DNA from: Gibbula magus
Lineage: Eukaryota > Mollusca > Gastropoda > Trochida > Trochidae
Assembly: GCA_936450465.1 (NCBI GenBank)
Contig: OW388294.1
Coordinates: 72,004,506 to 72,068,505 of the forward strand
Length of the DNA stretch: 64,000 nucleotides
Reading direction: 5' to 3'
Part shown: piece by piece, positions 50,003 to 62,023 of the stretch
Layout: every line of letters begins with the position of its first letter
How positions within the stretch are numbered: the stretch's first letter is position 1
Position numbers and translations under genes: made by a program
The notes under the pieces: model-generated
The model's database searches: none
Told to the model about the DNA's origin: nothing
What the model saw: only the letters and a program-made list of their open reading frames with translations

Positions 50003-51892
50003 CTGGAACAGTAATACATGCTTGCAGCTCAACCGACATATAGTATTAACAAGCACTATAAAGGCTGAGAACAATCCATTCTTCTGCAGGAAGGGATGTG
50101 GGATAGCAAACAATGAGATCAAAGTGGGAACAAGTCACTGAGGAGTTGCCTTGACATATTCTCTTGTCTAAAACTTTAAGCATTTGACACTGTTGATACT
50201 TGTATCAAAGAGAGATCTCTTGATTGCCAGCCAGGCGATAATGCATTATCGTCTAATGGTAATACTACTATACTGGACTTGAGTATGTTGTTAATGAAGA
50301 CAATGTCGAAAATAATTAATTTGCAAGTAGTTCTGTGAATTACAACTTAATCTGTAGTGAAGACATACAAATGTTTTTGTTTTATTTATTTAAATGAACA
50401 CTCAGTCTGCAGGGAAGCTGTTATATCAGTCATTGCCTCATCATTTGACATCATAATAGACTGGAAATCTCGTGTGAATTTATGGGACACGTTGACTTCT
50501 TACAAACTAAGATATTGTCAAAATTGGAAACTTTGCAACGTATGCTAGTTATAATTACCAAAGCACACATCATTTATATTTGAAGAAAGGAACTTGTGGG
50601 ACTCAGTACTTTTAAGAGGAATTGCAATATCAGTTTAAATTTATGAAGACTCACCCACACTTTCCTGTTAGTAGCTTTAGATTTTGACAAACCTAAAGAT
50701 ACAATACAGTCGTCTGATTTTTTCATACATCGTTTCAGGAAAGTCCATGATACTCTATCATTAGTATTAATGGGATTTTAAAGGTTCTAAAGGCGTTTGT
50801 TCAAATATAACCAGCTTAGAATGTGATTATGATATAATGTGAGCTAGTTTATTTACACCACAATGAATAAGTATACCGATTCAAACGTGGTACCAAGTAC
50901 TTGAAAACTCGACTCTTTTAAACACTATGTTTCTGAATATCGTCGATAATAACAAAGCGGGACGGGTATCAAGTGCAGTTCACACAATGTTTCATTGGTT
51001 CATAAGTTGGATAAAAACCTCCTGTGTTCCAAATTGTCCATGTCATACTCGGAACATATTTTTGATGTTTTCAATGTTGTTCGATCAGTTCAATAGAATA
51101 TATTAGATGTTCGGTTCATTATTATTCATTCATCTTGATTTCTGAACATATTCTGATAAAGACGAACTATCCAGTTGCTCCTTACCATGCACGTTGTACA
51201 CGACCACGTTGGGTGAAGCAGGTTTGGGCTTGAAACAGACCCTTCCACACAGGTGTACACTAAACGTCATCAGCACCAGAACGATGAATGTCCCGATAAC
51301 AATAGCAGACAGAATCAGGGCTTGGTTTCTGTGAAGCATTGAATATACAAAGTATTTATAAGATTCTAAAATGAAATCGAGATGATTGAGAACATGATAT
51401 TCATGTGTGCTAAGTAGATAACTTTGACATGCATACGTTCACTTCAAGATCTTCATTCTTCCTGCAGCGTATACGGAGCTATATACCATTTCTTACAATA
51501 TAAACATTTTTCATTATACACACTTCGTTTAGGACGTACATGTATATGACCTTATAGGTCTATCAATGAATTGCACGTGTATATGCTAGACCTGCATCAT
51601 ATTAAGTAAAGTGACATTTTTGCACTTTTAAAAAGGCAAAACAATTTCATTAAACATTTGTTAGATATTATAATAGTTAACATCTATTCTCACCTGATCT
51701 CGTCATCCTGGTTCGTGTCATGTTCCTCCTCCAGGAAGGTGTTGTTATGATGACAGACGGGGACGGAGGGGCAGCACTCCCGGGACCAGCTCGACCCACA
51801 GCACCCACAGGGACAGGAGAAGGGACGCTTGTACGGCACGGACGAGTAGTCGTGCTTGTAGTCGTACACCCAACACGTGTCTGCTGACGTCT
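49896..51892 (-). CDS. Shisa/CYYR1-like Cys-rich single-pass membrane protein, 3' exons
   Basis: Three minus-strand exons join in matching phases: 51892-51694, 51328-51186 and 50002-49896. Exon one encodes a Cys-rich ectodomain (ETSADTCWVYDYKHDYSS, then FSCPCGCCGSSWSRECCPSV, PVC). Exon two encodes a transmembrane helix (NQALILSAIVIGTFIVLVLM) and a juxtamembrane C-rich stretch (CGRVCFKPKPASPNVVVYNV). Exon three encodes a short tail ending GNHGDPPPYKMTTTGL. The order Cys-rich domain, one membrane span, PPxY tail is that of the Shisa/CYYR1/VOPP1 group, whose PPxY motifs bind WW domains and whose members act in membrane-protein trafficking. The 5' exon with the signal peptide was not found, and a phase-1 donor is required. 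Reading through the second donor would give a stop at 51130. Confidence 0.78.
50003..51185 (-). other. Shisa-like gene intron
   Basis: 1.18-kb AT-rich intron, GT-AG. No internal feature seen. Confidence 0.65.
51186..51328 (-). CDS. Shisa-like gene, transmembrane exon
   Basis: Acceptor TGCTTCACAG. It encodes the hydrophobic segment ALILSAIVIGTFIVLVLM followed by cysteines and VVVYNVH. The donor GTAAGG lies inside a longer open frame that would otherwise end KSR at 51130, so an alternative unspliced end is possible. Confidence 0.78.
51694..51892 (-). CDS. Shisa-like gene, Cys-rich exon
   Basis: Acceptor GCACTTTCAG, donor GTGAGA. It is markedly more GC-rich than its surroundings. It has nine cysteines including CPCGCCG and ECC pairs, then an acidic EEEHDTNQDDE stretch just before the membrane segment. 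Confidence 0.8.
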
Positions 51893-54249
51893 CTGAAAGT
51901 GCATGATATTTTCGGTTACAACAAAAAGTATATGTCTCTGGAGTCACATCGGCGAAGACATATCCCTTGGCGATAAAACTACTTATGAAGGGCCCCTTTC
52001 TGATCTAGTGAAGAGAATCGGAGCATCAAGTCCTGGGTGACCGAGAATGGTCTGTCATACGATGATGCTGATATTCAGCATACTTCTGGTGCATCAGGTT
52101 CAACAGTCATGGAGATGATTTTATCAATAAAGAATTTATTCATAAGTACACATGCCTTTGACCATGTCAGATCATCAAAAAAAGCCTTGGGGCAGGGAGC
52201 GATCATATGCCTCAGCTGGGACCATTGAACTCACAGAGCTGATACTTTAGGTAAGCGATTGATAATAATATAATATATGATAATATTAACCTCATTCAAC
52301 TTAATACTTTGAAGATGTATGTATTCCATGCCCATATTTGCAACAGTAGTTCTCAAGGAAATTGAAGTAAAAGTTATTTTGGGGATCTTAGTTATTGATT
52401 ATACCGTTTACTGTTTACATAATAATCTTGATATAAACAAGTTTCCCCCAACTTGACTGTGGTCACAATACATTGTACAAGGAATAACAAAAGTGGAGAT
52501 CATAGTCTTAGATTATTGTTAGTTGTCAACTGAAACATGATCCAATTTTATCATTTTATGATGTATAAAACTCACCATGATCTTAATAATACATGTTTTC
52601 ATTTACTGCCACAACGAATTGGTGACAACAGCTTCATGCGACATTATTTAGAAGGGAAGGTGAATTTGCATGTGCTACCACACTAACGATTATGCAACTG
52701 ACTGTAAACTGTAAATATATTCGAAAAATAGTGAGGATTCAGCTCACGTACCAAGTAAAGTGATATTGGCAAACAATGACATATACAATTAACGATGGAC
52801 GATTTATATGTATCATCATGTAATCGAGCTGAAAGGTAATTTTTATTTTCGAAAAATTTTTGAAAAGCCACAATGACACATTTTCTCTTGTTATCTTTTC
52901 AAATTTGGATGAAACTGTAAGTGGTGATAGAAAATCAGAAAATGAGAACTGAAAGTACTGTTACAGTAATAACTTACGTCATAACAACTGTTCGAGGAGG
53001 AAACCATTCCTGTTTCCCACACAAAGATTGTTCATAATACCCAGGGCAAGATTAATAGATAATCAGGATAATCATTGAGCGTGAAATCAATCAAGAGACC
53101 ACCCAGGTGCATATTTTGTTTACAGGTTAAATTATAACTATGTTATTTAAAATGATGTTTCTTGGGAGATATCGGTAACATGAGATCAAACGATATTAAT
53201 AAATGTTATGATGCACATGATACGAATCATAAGTAAGTTAATTTCACGAAAGTCTGGTAGATCTATTGTGTTTGTCCTGATTTTATTTATTGTTCTGATT
53301 AATCATCGTCTCTATTCAGAATCAGTTATTATCACTACCTATAATCGTAATGTTCGTGAAACTAGCAGGTACATGCCAAACAAACGAACAAAGGTACAGG
53401 ACCGAGTATTTTAAGATGCGGTTAAGGTACAGGACTTGCAACCCAGCCAGGAGTATTCTCGTTATAAAGTAATCGGACATGTTGTCATATCGTAGAGGAC
53501 ATACTCGAGCTTGTAGATCAATCCAATATTCTATCATGACATTGCTGGAGATTCGAGTCTGATTGGTTGTCCAAAAAATTAAGATATGGATTGAACCTCC
53601 TCTGACTTTTGGCCTCGCTTCACCGCTACGCGTTGTTTCAATTTTAAATTTACTCGCTATCAAACCATTGTAACATAACTCTGATTTGCAAACACAGTAA
53701 GTTTATCTCCTAATTCATTTTCCCAATTGAGTATGCGCGGATATAAGAAGAACATGATTCTCCAATATCACTTCTTCTCCCTCACGTTACAAGGGTCAGT
53801 ACTTGATATAATGTGGCTTTCAGGGATGGAACGTACTATTTACTCTCGGTTATCACCATGGAAACTAATTGATTACGCTAGAGTTTTGAACTTATAACCG
53901 CCAGAAAGGATTTGAAGTATTTGGATACCCTGGGTGATTAAATATTGCTTTTGTTTAAAAACATTGTTGAATTTGTTGTTATCATAATTTCAACAATCAA
54001 AAGCAAAGGAAAAGATGCATCAACGTTTGTTTGCTTTATTAAGGTTGTGAGCATATAATCGAACAAAGATTGGAATATTTGTAATAAAAACTTTAGAACA
54101 AAGTCTTTTTTTACAAAATAAATATAAGACTCTGAATAATATGTTTATTGATTTCCCCCTGAAATATCTAAAGGATATTATACGAGTGACAACGTCATAC
54201 TCTTGACTCCGACTCAAGTGCCTACATGTACAGTTGTCCAATAAAGAAA
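51893..54249. other. Region upstream of the Shisa-like exons
   Basis: No gene supported. It should hold an intron and perhaps the missing 5' exon of the Shisa-like gene. Frames of up to 113 codons here carry no motif. Confidence 0.4.
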
Positions 54250-54255
54250 GTACCA

Positions 54256-54493
54256 AGTTTCGCGAAATTTCGCGAAACTCACGCGAAACTCACGCGAAAG
54301 TTTCGCGAAAATCTCGCGTGAGTTTCGCGAAAGTTTCGCGTGAGTTTCGCGAAAGTTTCGCGTGAGTTTCGCGAAAGTTTCGCGTGTGTTTCGCGAAAAT
54401 TTCGCGTGTGTTTCGCGTGAGTTTCGCGAAAATTTCGCGTGAGTTTCGCGTGTGTTTCGCGAAAGTATCTCGTGTGTTTCGCGAAAATTTCGA
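54256..54493. repeat. TTTCGCG tandem simple repeat
   Basis: About 20 copies of TTTCGCGAAA or TTTCGCGTGAG at 11-12 base spacing in varying order. TTTCGCGAAA is a perfect palindrome, and the tract is unusually rich in CG dinucleotides for this AT-rich region. The minus frame made of RNFRETHAKL repeats is a by-product. Confidence 0.9.
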
Positions 54494-55659
54494 ATGTTTT
54501 CATTTCATAGTCTGATTGAATGTGTTTCAGTACCGTAACAGATATATTACCTTGTTTAATTGCCGATTGATCATAAGAAACTGAATTCTCGTACACATGT
54601 AATTTCATGTCTAATACATTTGAAATACATTTGATATGCCAGATGTTTTACAACAACGTAGTAAAGGGTTTAAAAAAGTGTTACGACAGTGACATGTTCA
54701 AATTTCAATGTATATGGTATATAAAATGTCTATGAGCGCGAGTTATGCTTTCATATTTGAATAGGTAACATAATTAACTCATTAACGCCGACAGGTAATT
54801 AACAGCTCAACGCCTGGCCCGCCAGGTCCACTAGCACCTGGGTGCAGCGAGACCAATTAGACTTCGTCACCTCTGATTTAGCGAGAGCGAGTGGCATGTC
54901 ATAAACATGACTGATTGTTTGTTGTGTCTTGCATAACGATCAAAAGTAGACAGGAAATGGTGATACGGAACTATTGTAAATGATGTAACATTAAGATATC
55001 CGATATTGAATTTGTTTGCTGCTTGTTAGTTATATATTGTCAGATCTTACAGATGAACAATTATGATATATACAGTGCTGTGATAAGTTTGCCAAACTTA
55101 ACATCCTGTAAGATATCTATTTAATCAATGTGTAAAAGTGAACGTCTTTATTTACCTGCATTTATATTTATTCTTGGTCTGTATCACTTGTAACTGTTTG
55201 TCACTTAGTATAGTTACATGTTTTTAAAATTTTGATATTTTGTATGTATTAGACGAGACAAAAATACTTTTATTATAACAGTGTGAAAGTTTTCGTTTTA
55301 CAATTAGGGAATTTAGGGAAAAGGGTATTATTGAACACTAAAATAATGCCAGCAAGTTTATGAATATGTTTAAAGAGTGTATTATTTATATCTACCGCCG
55401 ACAGTGAAAACAAAAAAAAACACGCTATAGAAGAAGAAGAGAAGAAAGAGGAAAAGTATTTTATTTCGGTGTCACGTGCATACATACATTTCACATATGG
55501 CATAATATAACAATATTCACATGATATAAAAACATTGCAGATAAAAAGATAGCACCCGGTCTACAAAGGCCTATGAGGCACCATATTACTTTGTTCATAT
55601 TAAAATATAGATGAATATGGATATAAAACATTGCATATACAAGGATGGAATTATTAAAA
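54494..55659. other. Non-coding stretch
   Basis: No gene supported. TTAACTCATTAACGCCGAC near 54777 has an inverted near-match (TAATGAGTTAAC) near 59760, possibly ends of an element enclosing the LINE cluster. The last part may be 3' UTR of the LINE fragment that ends at 55660. Confidence 0.35.
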
Positions 55660-56088
55660 TTAAGTGAGGCGCAACCTCCGTCTGTATATTAAGGCAGCCA
55701 GTGGCTTACATAACCTACTGCTAGATAATAAATATACAGCCTGGTCAGTCGGGTTGAGATGTAGAAAGGAAGGGTCAGCCGAAGATACAGATTTCCAAAA
55801 TTCATACTTTAAATCTGAGTAAAAATTACAAACAGCGAGAAAGTGAATTTCATCCTCTGTACAGTTACTGTTACAGAATTTACATAATATTTGATCAAGA
55901 GGTACTTTAGGACGGGAAAACCTACCTAATTCTATTTCTAAGGGAAAAGTGCCACATCGTAATTTGCTGAGTATACTGAGGTGTGAACGCTGAAAAGAAG
56001 CTGAAACATAAGATTCAGTATTTAGGGAATGTTTAAATAAGCGGTGGGTCCGCAACTTATTACCATTACACTGACCATGCACTATCAT
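55660..56088 (-). pseudogene. Non-LTR retrotransposon C-terminal fragment
   Basis: A 142-codon frame reads LSKLRCGTFPLEIELGRFSR, then ILCKFCNSNCTEDEIHFLAV, CNFYSDLKYEFW and a basic end. The CxxC...EDExHFLxxC pattern is the usual C-terminal zinc-binding part of many invertebrate LINE ORF2 proteins. The reverse transcriptase part is absent. It is a different family from the LINE at 56479-59172; fragments of similar type lie at 61539-62023 and 63560-63920. Confidence 0.7.
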
Positions 56089-56391
56089 TCCATAGATGAA
56101 CTAACCTATCCGCTCTATCCTTATTCATTAAATAATTCCTAGCAGAAGTAAACTCACTCTCAGAGATAGACATATATATAAACATTCAATAATCTTATTT
56201 CTCACCGACATGTGTTTATTTACAAATGTTGTGTAGACTTGTGATTATTGAGAAGCCTTTCACAGAGAGGTACACGCGATTTGCGATGGTCGCCAGCATG
56301 AAAGGGAAATACTGAAAGCGAGGACTAACGAAACAGATAAATGATGTTTATATACTTGAATATATTTGAAACATATAAATCTAAAACATGG

Positions 56392-56486
56392 TTAAATTTG
56401 GGATAACACTACCTTCAATAGTACAAATTCTTGTAATTTTTCGGGTCGAATCCCATGCGGGATTCGAACCCACGCCCTCAGAGTAA
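56392..56486 (-). mobile_element. tRNA-derived SINE, part 1 (B box and 3' part)
   Basis: The minus strand has GGGTTCGAATCCCGC (a standard B box) followed by GGGATTCGACCCGAAAAATT. The element is interrupted after TCAGAGTAA by a LINE and resumes at 59173 with TCAGAGTAAGGCAACTATCG. It is related to 3300-3490. Confidence 0.7.
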
Positions 56487-56558
56487 TAATAATAATAATG
56501 AATTTATATAGCGCCTCAGTTCCAGGAGTCCTGCTCACCGGCGCTTCACAAGGTTGTT

Positions 56559-58082
56559 TCAGTGGTCATCTTCAAACAAGTGTGTTTTTAACATGGTCTT
56601 AAACGATGATAAAGAGTCTGCACTCTTGATGGACACTGGAAGTGTATTCCACAGCTTTGGTGCTACTACTGAAAAGGCAGCTTCGGCTAGTTTGGTAGTA
56701 ACAGTGGGTACAGTTAGTTGCATCATATCTGAGGAACGGAGGTTTCGAATCGGAGTATATACACGGAGAATGTTCTTCAAGTATGGTGGAGCAGAGTGGA
56801 GGTGAAGGGCAGAGTAGGTGAGAACGAGGATCTTGAAGGTGATACGACGCTTCACAGGGAGCCAGTGCAACTGCTTGAGGATGGGTGTTATGTGCTCATT
56901 TGGTTTGGTGCGAGTAATAATGCGAGCTGCTTTATTTTGAATGCGTTGCAGATGTTGAGTGGAACAAGAGCCTGACACCAAGGAATTGCAATAGTCAATT
57001 TTTGAAGTGACATATGCATGTACTAGAGTTTTAGATGTATCCAAGTCAATGTACTTCCGGATTCGTCCAATGTTAGCAAGATGGAAATTTGCTGACCGCG
57101 CTGTCATCAATGTATGTTGTTTGCACGACACCTCATTGTCCATGATGACACCAAGATTTCTGACCTGTGGAGATGGAGGTATACTCACGGTGTCAACTGT
57201 GAGTTGGATGTTTTGGACCTTCAATAACTGCTGTTTTGTTCCAACAATAATGAATTCTGTTTTGTCTCCATTTAATTTCAAGTAGTTGTTTGTCATCCAA
57301 GAGTGAACATCTGTTATGCACTGCTCCAGGATATTGATACTGGCGGATACTGAAGAGGGTTTGACAGCAATATATAATTGCTGGTCATCAGCGTAGCCAT
57401 GGAAATGCAGTGAATGACTCCGTATGATACCACCCAGAGGCTGAATGTACATCGAAAATAGTGCAGGTCCCAGTACAGAACCTTGAGGGACACCATGTTT
57501 GATGGTCTTCAGATGGGAGGAAGCACCGTCCACATTGACACTCATGGATCGTTTACTGAGATACGATTGAATCCAGTTGAGCACTGTACCAGTAATTCCA
57601 AATGTGTGATGGAGGCGAGAGAGGAGGATACTATGGCTTATAGAGTCAAACGCTGCGGAGAGGTCCAGCATCACCAGGAGTACGACCTCCTGCTTGTCCA
57701 TGGATCTCAGAATGTCGTTGTAGACTCTGACAAGGGCAGTTTCCGTTGAATGGGACTTCTTATAAGCAGACTGGTATAGCTCCGAGAGATCATGTTCCTT
57801 GATGTGATGCTGAACCTGGGCTAACACTACCTTCTCGGTGAGTTTAGACAGGAAACTCAAGTTTGATATTGGCCTGTAGTTTCTGAACACGAGTGGATCC
57901 AATGAAGACTTCTTCAATATTGGTGTGATGGTTGCTTGTTTGAAACATGATGGAACATGACCAACCTGCAGAGAGGAGTTTATGATGGAACAAGTAGAAC
58001 TGATCACGGTTGGCAGACAGTGTTTAAACAGCCATGTTGGTACCGGATCGAGACGACATGACTTACTTGGAGCCTCCTGCAT
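56559..58082 (-). pseudogene. LINE reverse transcriptase domain
   Basis: 507 codons open. Motifs: LDPVPTWLFKHCLP, FRNYRPISNLSFLSKLTEKV (67-86), the first catalytic Asp in MLDLSAAFDS (D140), HGVPQGSVLGPALF (197-210) and YADD (230-233) with D232 and D233. It is followed by thumb-like and C-terminal regions ending KTHLFEDDH. It would copy its own RNA at a nicked target. Upstream continuity is lost by a frameshift at about 58070, so this copy is dead. Confidence 0.9.
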
Positions 58083-58866
58083 GTATCAGCTTACTTAACT
58101 GATATTCCGTGATTGCATCAAAATTTGAGAGATGACGTCCTTGGAAAACTCTATCCCGCTCCAAGGGGTTGTTACCTGTATGAACAGAGGTTATATCTCG
58201 CACGATTCCATCCACCTTGTCTATGAAAAAGTCAGCAAGAGCATCTGCATGCTTCTGAGAATCCTCTTCAGTTCGGCTAGTGGTTACATTGGTCTTAGTC
58301 TCTGTTAATGTCTTTACAATAGCAAAGAGTTGTTTTGAGTTACGTTTATTCTCATTTATCTGATCTCTGATATGTGACTGTTTTGCCTTTTTGACTAAAT
58401 CTGTAACTTTGTTTCGACATATCTTGAAAAGTTGTCTATGGATTTCCAAGCAGCTTGATCTCCATACCTTTTCAGCTTTACGGCGTTCATGCTTTGCCTG
58501 AGAGATGTCCTCTGTCATCCATGCTGAATTTGGTCTGATCACAATACTTGATGTTCTGACAGGAGCATGCAGGTCAAGAACTGTTGATAGAGCCTTATTG
58601 AAAACTGCTGCCATGTCGTCAACGGCCTCGCCATCCATATGTTCAAGTGTGTCAACGTCAGGTCTCAGAACAGTTTGGTCAAGGTTGTCCTGGAGGTCGT
58701 TGCAGAAACAGTCGACATCTATATTGCGTGTTTTACGATATTTAAGTTTCTTCCTTTGGGGACCAGGTCGCTTAAAGTTTAACTGACAGAAAACACTACT
58801 ATGATCGGACAGCTCATGATTTGTGACCTCAACTGATGATACAATGTCATCTTCAGCTTTGGTGAT
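58063..58866 (-). pseudogene. LINE endonuclease C-terminus and linker
   Basis: The frame is open from about 58866 (KAEDDIVSSVEVTNHELSDH, the end of the endonuclease with SDH) through a long Lys-rich linker to a stop at 58063. The ATG at 58638 is internal, not a start. Frameshifts separate it from the endonuclease segment at 58869 and from the RT at 58070. Confidence 0.75.
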
Positions 58867-58868
58867 GA

Positions 58869-59172
58869 TCAGATCAGATCCAGGGTATGACCACTTTTGT
58901 GGGTAGCCGTTGTAACATGTTGTTTCAGACCAGAGGTATATAAAATTTCGAGAAACTGCACAGCCAGTGAATTTGACAGTGAATCCACATGAATATTGAA
59001 ATCACCAGCCATAAGAATGGGATTGTTTGCACATGTTATGATCTCGATAAGATTTGATAACTCACTCAAGATTAGGGACTGTTTGAATTTATGTTTTTGT
59101 GATGAAGGAGGTCTGTAGATGCCAATCATTCTGACGTCAATACCCTGAATACGTAAACACATATCAAGAATT
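58869..59172 (-). pseudogene. LINE AP-endonuclease fragment
   Basis: Reads VRMIGIYRPPSSQKHKF, then ILMAGDFNIHVDSLSN and HKSGHTLDLI. IYRPP and GDFNIH are hallmark motifs of the exonuclease/endonuclease/phosphatase fold of LINE ORF2. The N-terminal catalytic half is missing because of 5' truncation. Confidence 0.8.
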
Positions 59173-59215
59173 TCAGAGTAAGGCAACTATCGCCAGCATT
59201 GACTGTACCAACAGC
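59173..59215 (-). mobile_element. tRNA-derived SINE, part 2 (A box)
   Basis: Minus strand: TGGCGATAGTTGCC is an A-box-like word followed by TTACTCTGA. Joined to part 1 across the LINE it restores the A-to-B-box order seen at 3300-3490. Confidence 0.65.
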
Positions 59216-61300
59216 TTATCACACGACCATTTCGCCTCGAAATATAAAACTATTTTCATCGCTCAACATACATCGTATTTGAAGTAAATGCGCAAGACAT
59301 CATTGACATTCGATGCTCAAACATGATTGCATAAAACGCTACAAATAGGGGCGTGACTTTAGGAAGAAGATTGTCCAATAATATGCTTGTTTTACATCGG
59401 TCACGCACCTGTCACCTGTCATTCAATTAGGATGTGTCTCCCGTCTGATTTGTAATCCCTATACTGTTATTTCAAGGTCAAATATGTTATTTCTATACTC
59501 TAATTGAATGTGTATTCGCGTAAGTATCAATCCCGTAACTAAACAGCATCTTGCGTTTATTGCCAATGAATCAACATAAATCACTAAATACACCGGATGT
59601 ATTGTTATATGAGATACCCAAGCTGACACTTCATTTACTGAACTCAAAATACAATTGAAACATATTATATGGTTTACGGGTAATGATTAAGTTATTCCGT
59701 TATGCTCACTCGCTGTGAGGAGCTAATTAATTTGTCGCATATGTTCGGCTCTCAGCCTTAATGAGTTAACTATTAATATGAAAATAGATTCTTACAATTT
59801 AATAAGTTCAGCCAGACAGCGTAAGAATACTTTAGAAATCATTCCTAATAAAGTGTATCAAAATCATAACTATGTAAAGTAACTATGTTCTTTTTATCCG
59901 ACATGTGTTTACTAAATGGTGAGTATTTACTATAAAGTGGGTTTCAATAGGTCGTATTATCCATACTTAAGTGACTCTCTATCCAAATGAGTGGTTATAG
60001 GAATTAGTTTCCTGTGATCAAAGTTGTAGTGATAAACATAAGCGACACTCGCTGAATGAATGGGGTAAATGAGGCATGTAAACGTCAATCGCTGTGTGTA
60101 ACTGTAAGGAGCTTATTTATTTATGAAGCAAACATTGTATATGCATTTTCTTCATTATGGAGGTGGGCGATGTCTGAAAAAGGAAAGAGTATTAGTCAGT
60201 GGCATGTGGCTTACCTCCCTTCAATGTGGACGTTATGTGTATTGCATTAACTGTAATTGAAAAATTGTGATTTGATTAACACTTGCCGTGTGTTGGTACG
60301 CAGCAAGTCGGCAATCAAATCACGAACGATTATCTAATTGCAATTAATTCAATACATCAAACAACTACGTTATGCAATGGAACTGCAAACCAAAACCCGT
60401 TCAAATGAGATAAGAGTGCCGTAAATACAGTAAAGTTCTATGCGTATCTGCATATGGAACTACAATTCTTGGTAACACATTAATAACCGAAAACAGACAC
60501 TGTTTGGCAGTTCTGTGACTCATATATTTGTGAAATATCATATTTGTAACTAACTCAAAGAGGAATATGACGTCGATGACGTCTTGCAGTAATGATGCGT
60601 CAACAAATTGAAGTCAATGAACGTACATGCCGCCATGTCACTAACATAATTTCCATATTTCATATCAGTTTACTTTAAATACCAAACCGTATGTCCTGAA
60701 AACCACTTTGAAATAATAATGCAGCACCTCATGTGTGTTGGAACATACCTTAAGACTATCAAGCAGCATACTCTCATGTTTGAAGCAGTGTATATCATGT
60801 AACGAGATATATGTCATCACAGGCATTCAAAATCGATTTTATCCGGCGGAAATATATTCCGTTCGTCCCGTCACTAACAGTGAAACCTAGCATACTGTAC
60901 TGCTCTTTATTAGCACGACAATCTTGTGAACTCTTGTCAATGAATGAATGAATGAATGAATGAATGAATGAATGAATGAATGAATGAATGAATGAATGAA
61001 TGAATGAATGAAGTTCACAAAAGTGACATAGAGAAATAACGACAGTTTACAATATTATTATGAGAGCATACTAGACAAGATTTTTACATAGTTACAAACT
61101 TTCCACAGTAGTGCGTTATGCTTCCAGAGCAAAAGAGATATGAATTGATCTCTAGAAGGGTTATTACAATAATAAAGTGGTAAAAATGACCTTCTTATAT
61201 TATTGTAACATGGACAAAACAACAGGAGCTGAGCCTCATTACCGAGGGCACTTTTACAAAATGTACGTAATCTATATTCTTAGTTAACATTATATCAACT
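59216..61300. other. Non-coding stretch
   Basis: No gene supported. It contains the (GAAT)n microsatellite and the TAATGAGTTAAC end word near 59760. Confidence 0.4.
60939..61012. repeat. (GAAT)n microsatellite
   Basis: About 18 uninterrupted copies of the tetranucleotide GAAT between CTTGTCAAT and AAGTTCAC. Confidence 0.95.
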
Positions 61301-61538
61301 TCAAATTTCAATAGGATGTCCGTGATTACAAGTTCTAGTTCTAGTAAACCAACTGTAAACATTTAATGGAAAGTGTAATAGGTACATGTATGTTTCTAGA
61401 TTTGGGGATTGTTTTAAAATATTATAGTAGTAGCCTTTAGAAGATGTAGATTTACAATTGTTCCAGCGTTGAACAAACTGGTTACATAATATAGATTTAA
61501 CGGTACCTTAATGCCACAATCTGTTTGTGCAGTTTTTT

Positions 61539-62023
61539 TTATATATATAACCTAATGTAATTTAAACCAATACCTTCCAAGGTAGTTTTAATAACTTTGA
61601 TAAGAGGTAAATATATATTTGGATCACAAGCAGTCATTGATAACATAAGTCTATATAAAATGCTGGACAATGTACATGTATGAGTAGATGAGATAAGTTT
61701 GCACCAGTATGATATGATTCGAACCTTAACAAGAACATCTAACGGCAATCTTCCCAATTCATCATATACGCTATAATCTTGGGTTGACTGTTTTACTTAA
61801 TTACAAAATTTCAAGTGTACTCTTTCAAGAATAACACACTTTTCGAAATCCAAACTTTGGAGCCATACAACAAAATTGGCTGTAGAAGGTTGTCGAACAG
61901 TTTAAACTGACAATCAATTGGTATATCTAACAATCTCATTTTTCTAAAAACAGCATGCATAGCTCTAGAAATTTGCTCAGCATCTTCCAGCGAATAACTC
62001 ACACGAATTAACGCAGACGACAA
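61539..62023 (-). pseudogene. Decayed LINE C-terminal region
   Basis: Two frames carry LINE-type sequence: ISRAMHAVFRKMRLLDIPID, then CQFKLFDNLLQPILLYGSKV W (61811-62023), and MGRLPLDVLVKVRIISYWCK (61757-61700). The LFDxLLxPILLYGSEVW and ELGRLPL..V..RI..YWCKL motifs follow the RT domain in invertebrate LINEs. Stops and a frameshift break it. It is probably the same family as 55660-56088. Confidence 0.7.

Larger units (their letters stand above)
56479..59172 (-). mobile_element. 5'-truncated LINE (CR1/L2-like) inserted in a SINE
   Basis: The element runs on the minus strand from mid-endonuclease (59172) to a GGCGCTATATAAATTCATTA, then (TTA)n, tail at 56487. The 9-base TCAGAGTAA is present on both sides (56478-56486 and 59173-59181) as a target duplication. 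The three coding segments are in different frames, so it cannot make a functional protein. The tail motif and RT sequence suggest the CR1/L2 branch. Confidence 0.85.

Noticed and set aside
51690..51947. 85-codon minus frame continuing upstream of the Cys-rich exon (MTPETYTFCCNRKYHALS...)
   Set aside because: The sequence upstream of 51892 is an intron end (GCACTTTCAG). The extra residues include chance cysteines and would give no signal peptide.
54279..54608. 109-codon frame with RNFRETHAKL repeats as a repeat protein
   Set aside because: It is a direct translation of the TTTCGCG simple repeat. It lacks a plausible start or domain and lies in otherwise non-coding DNA.
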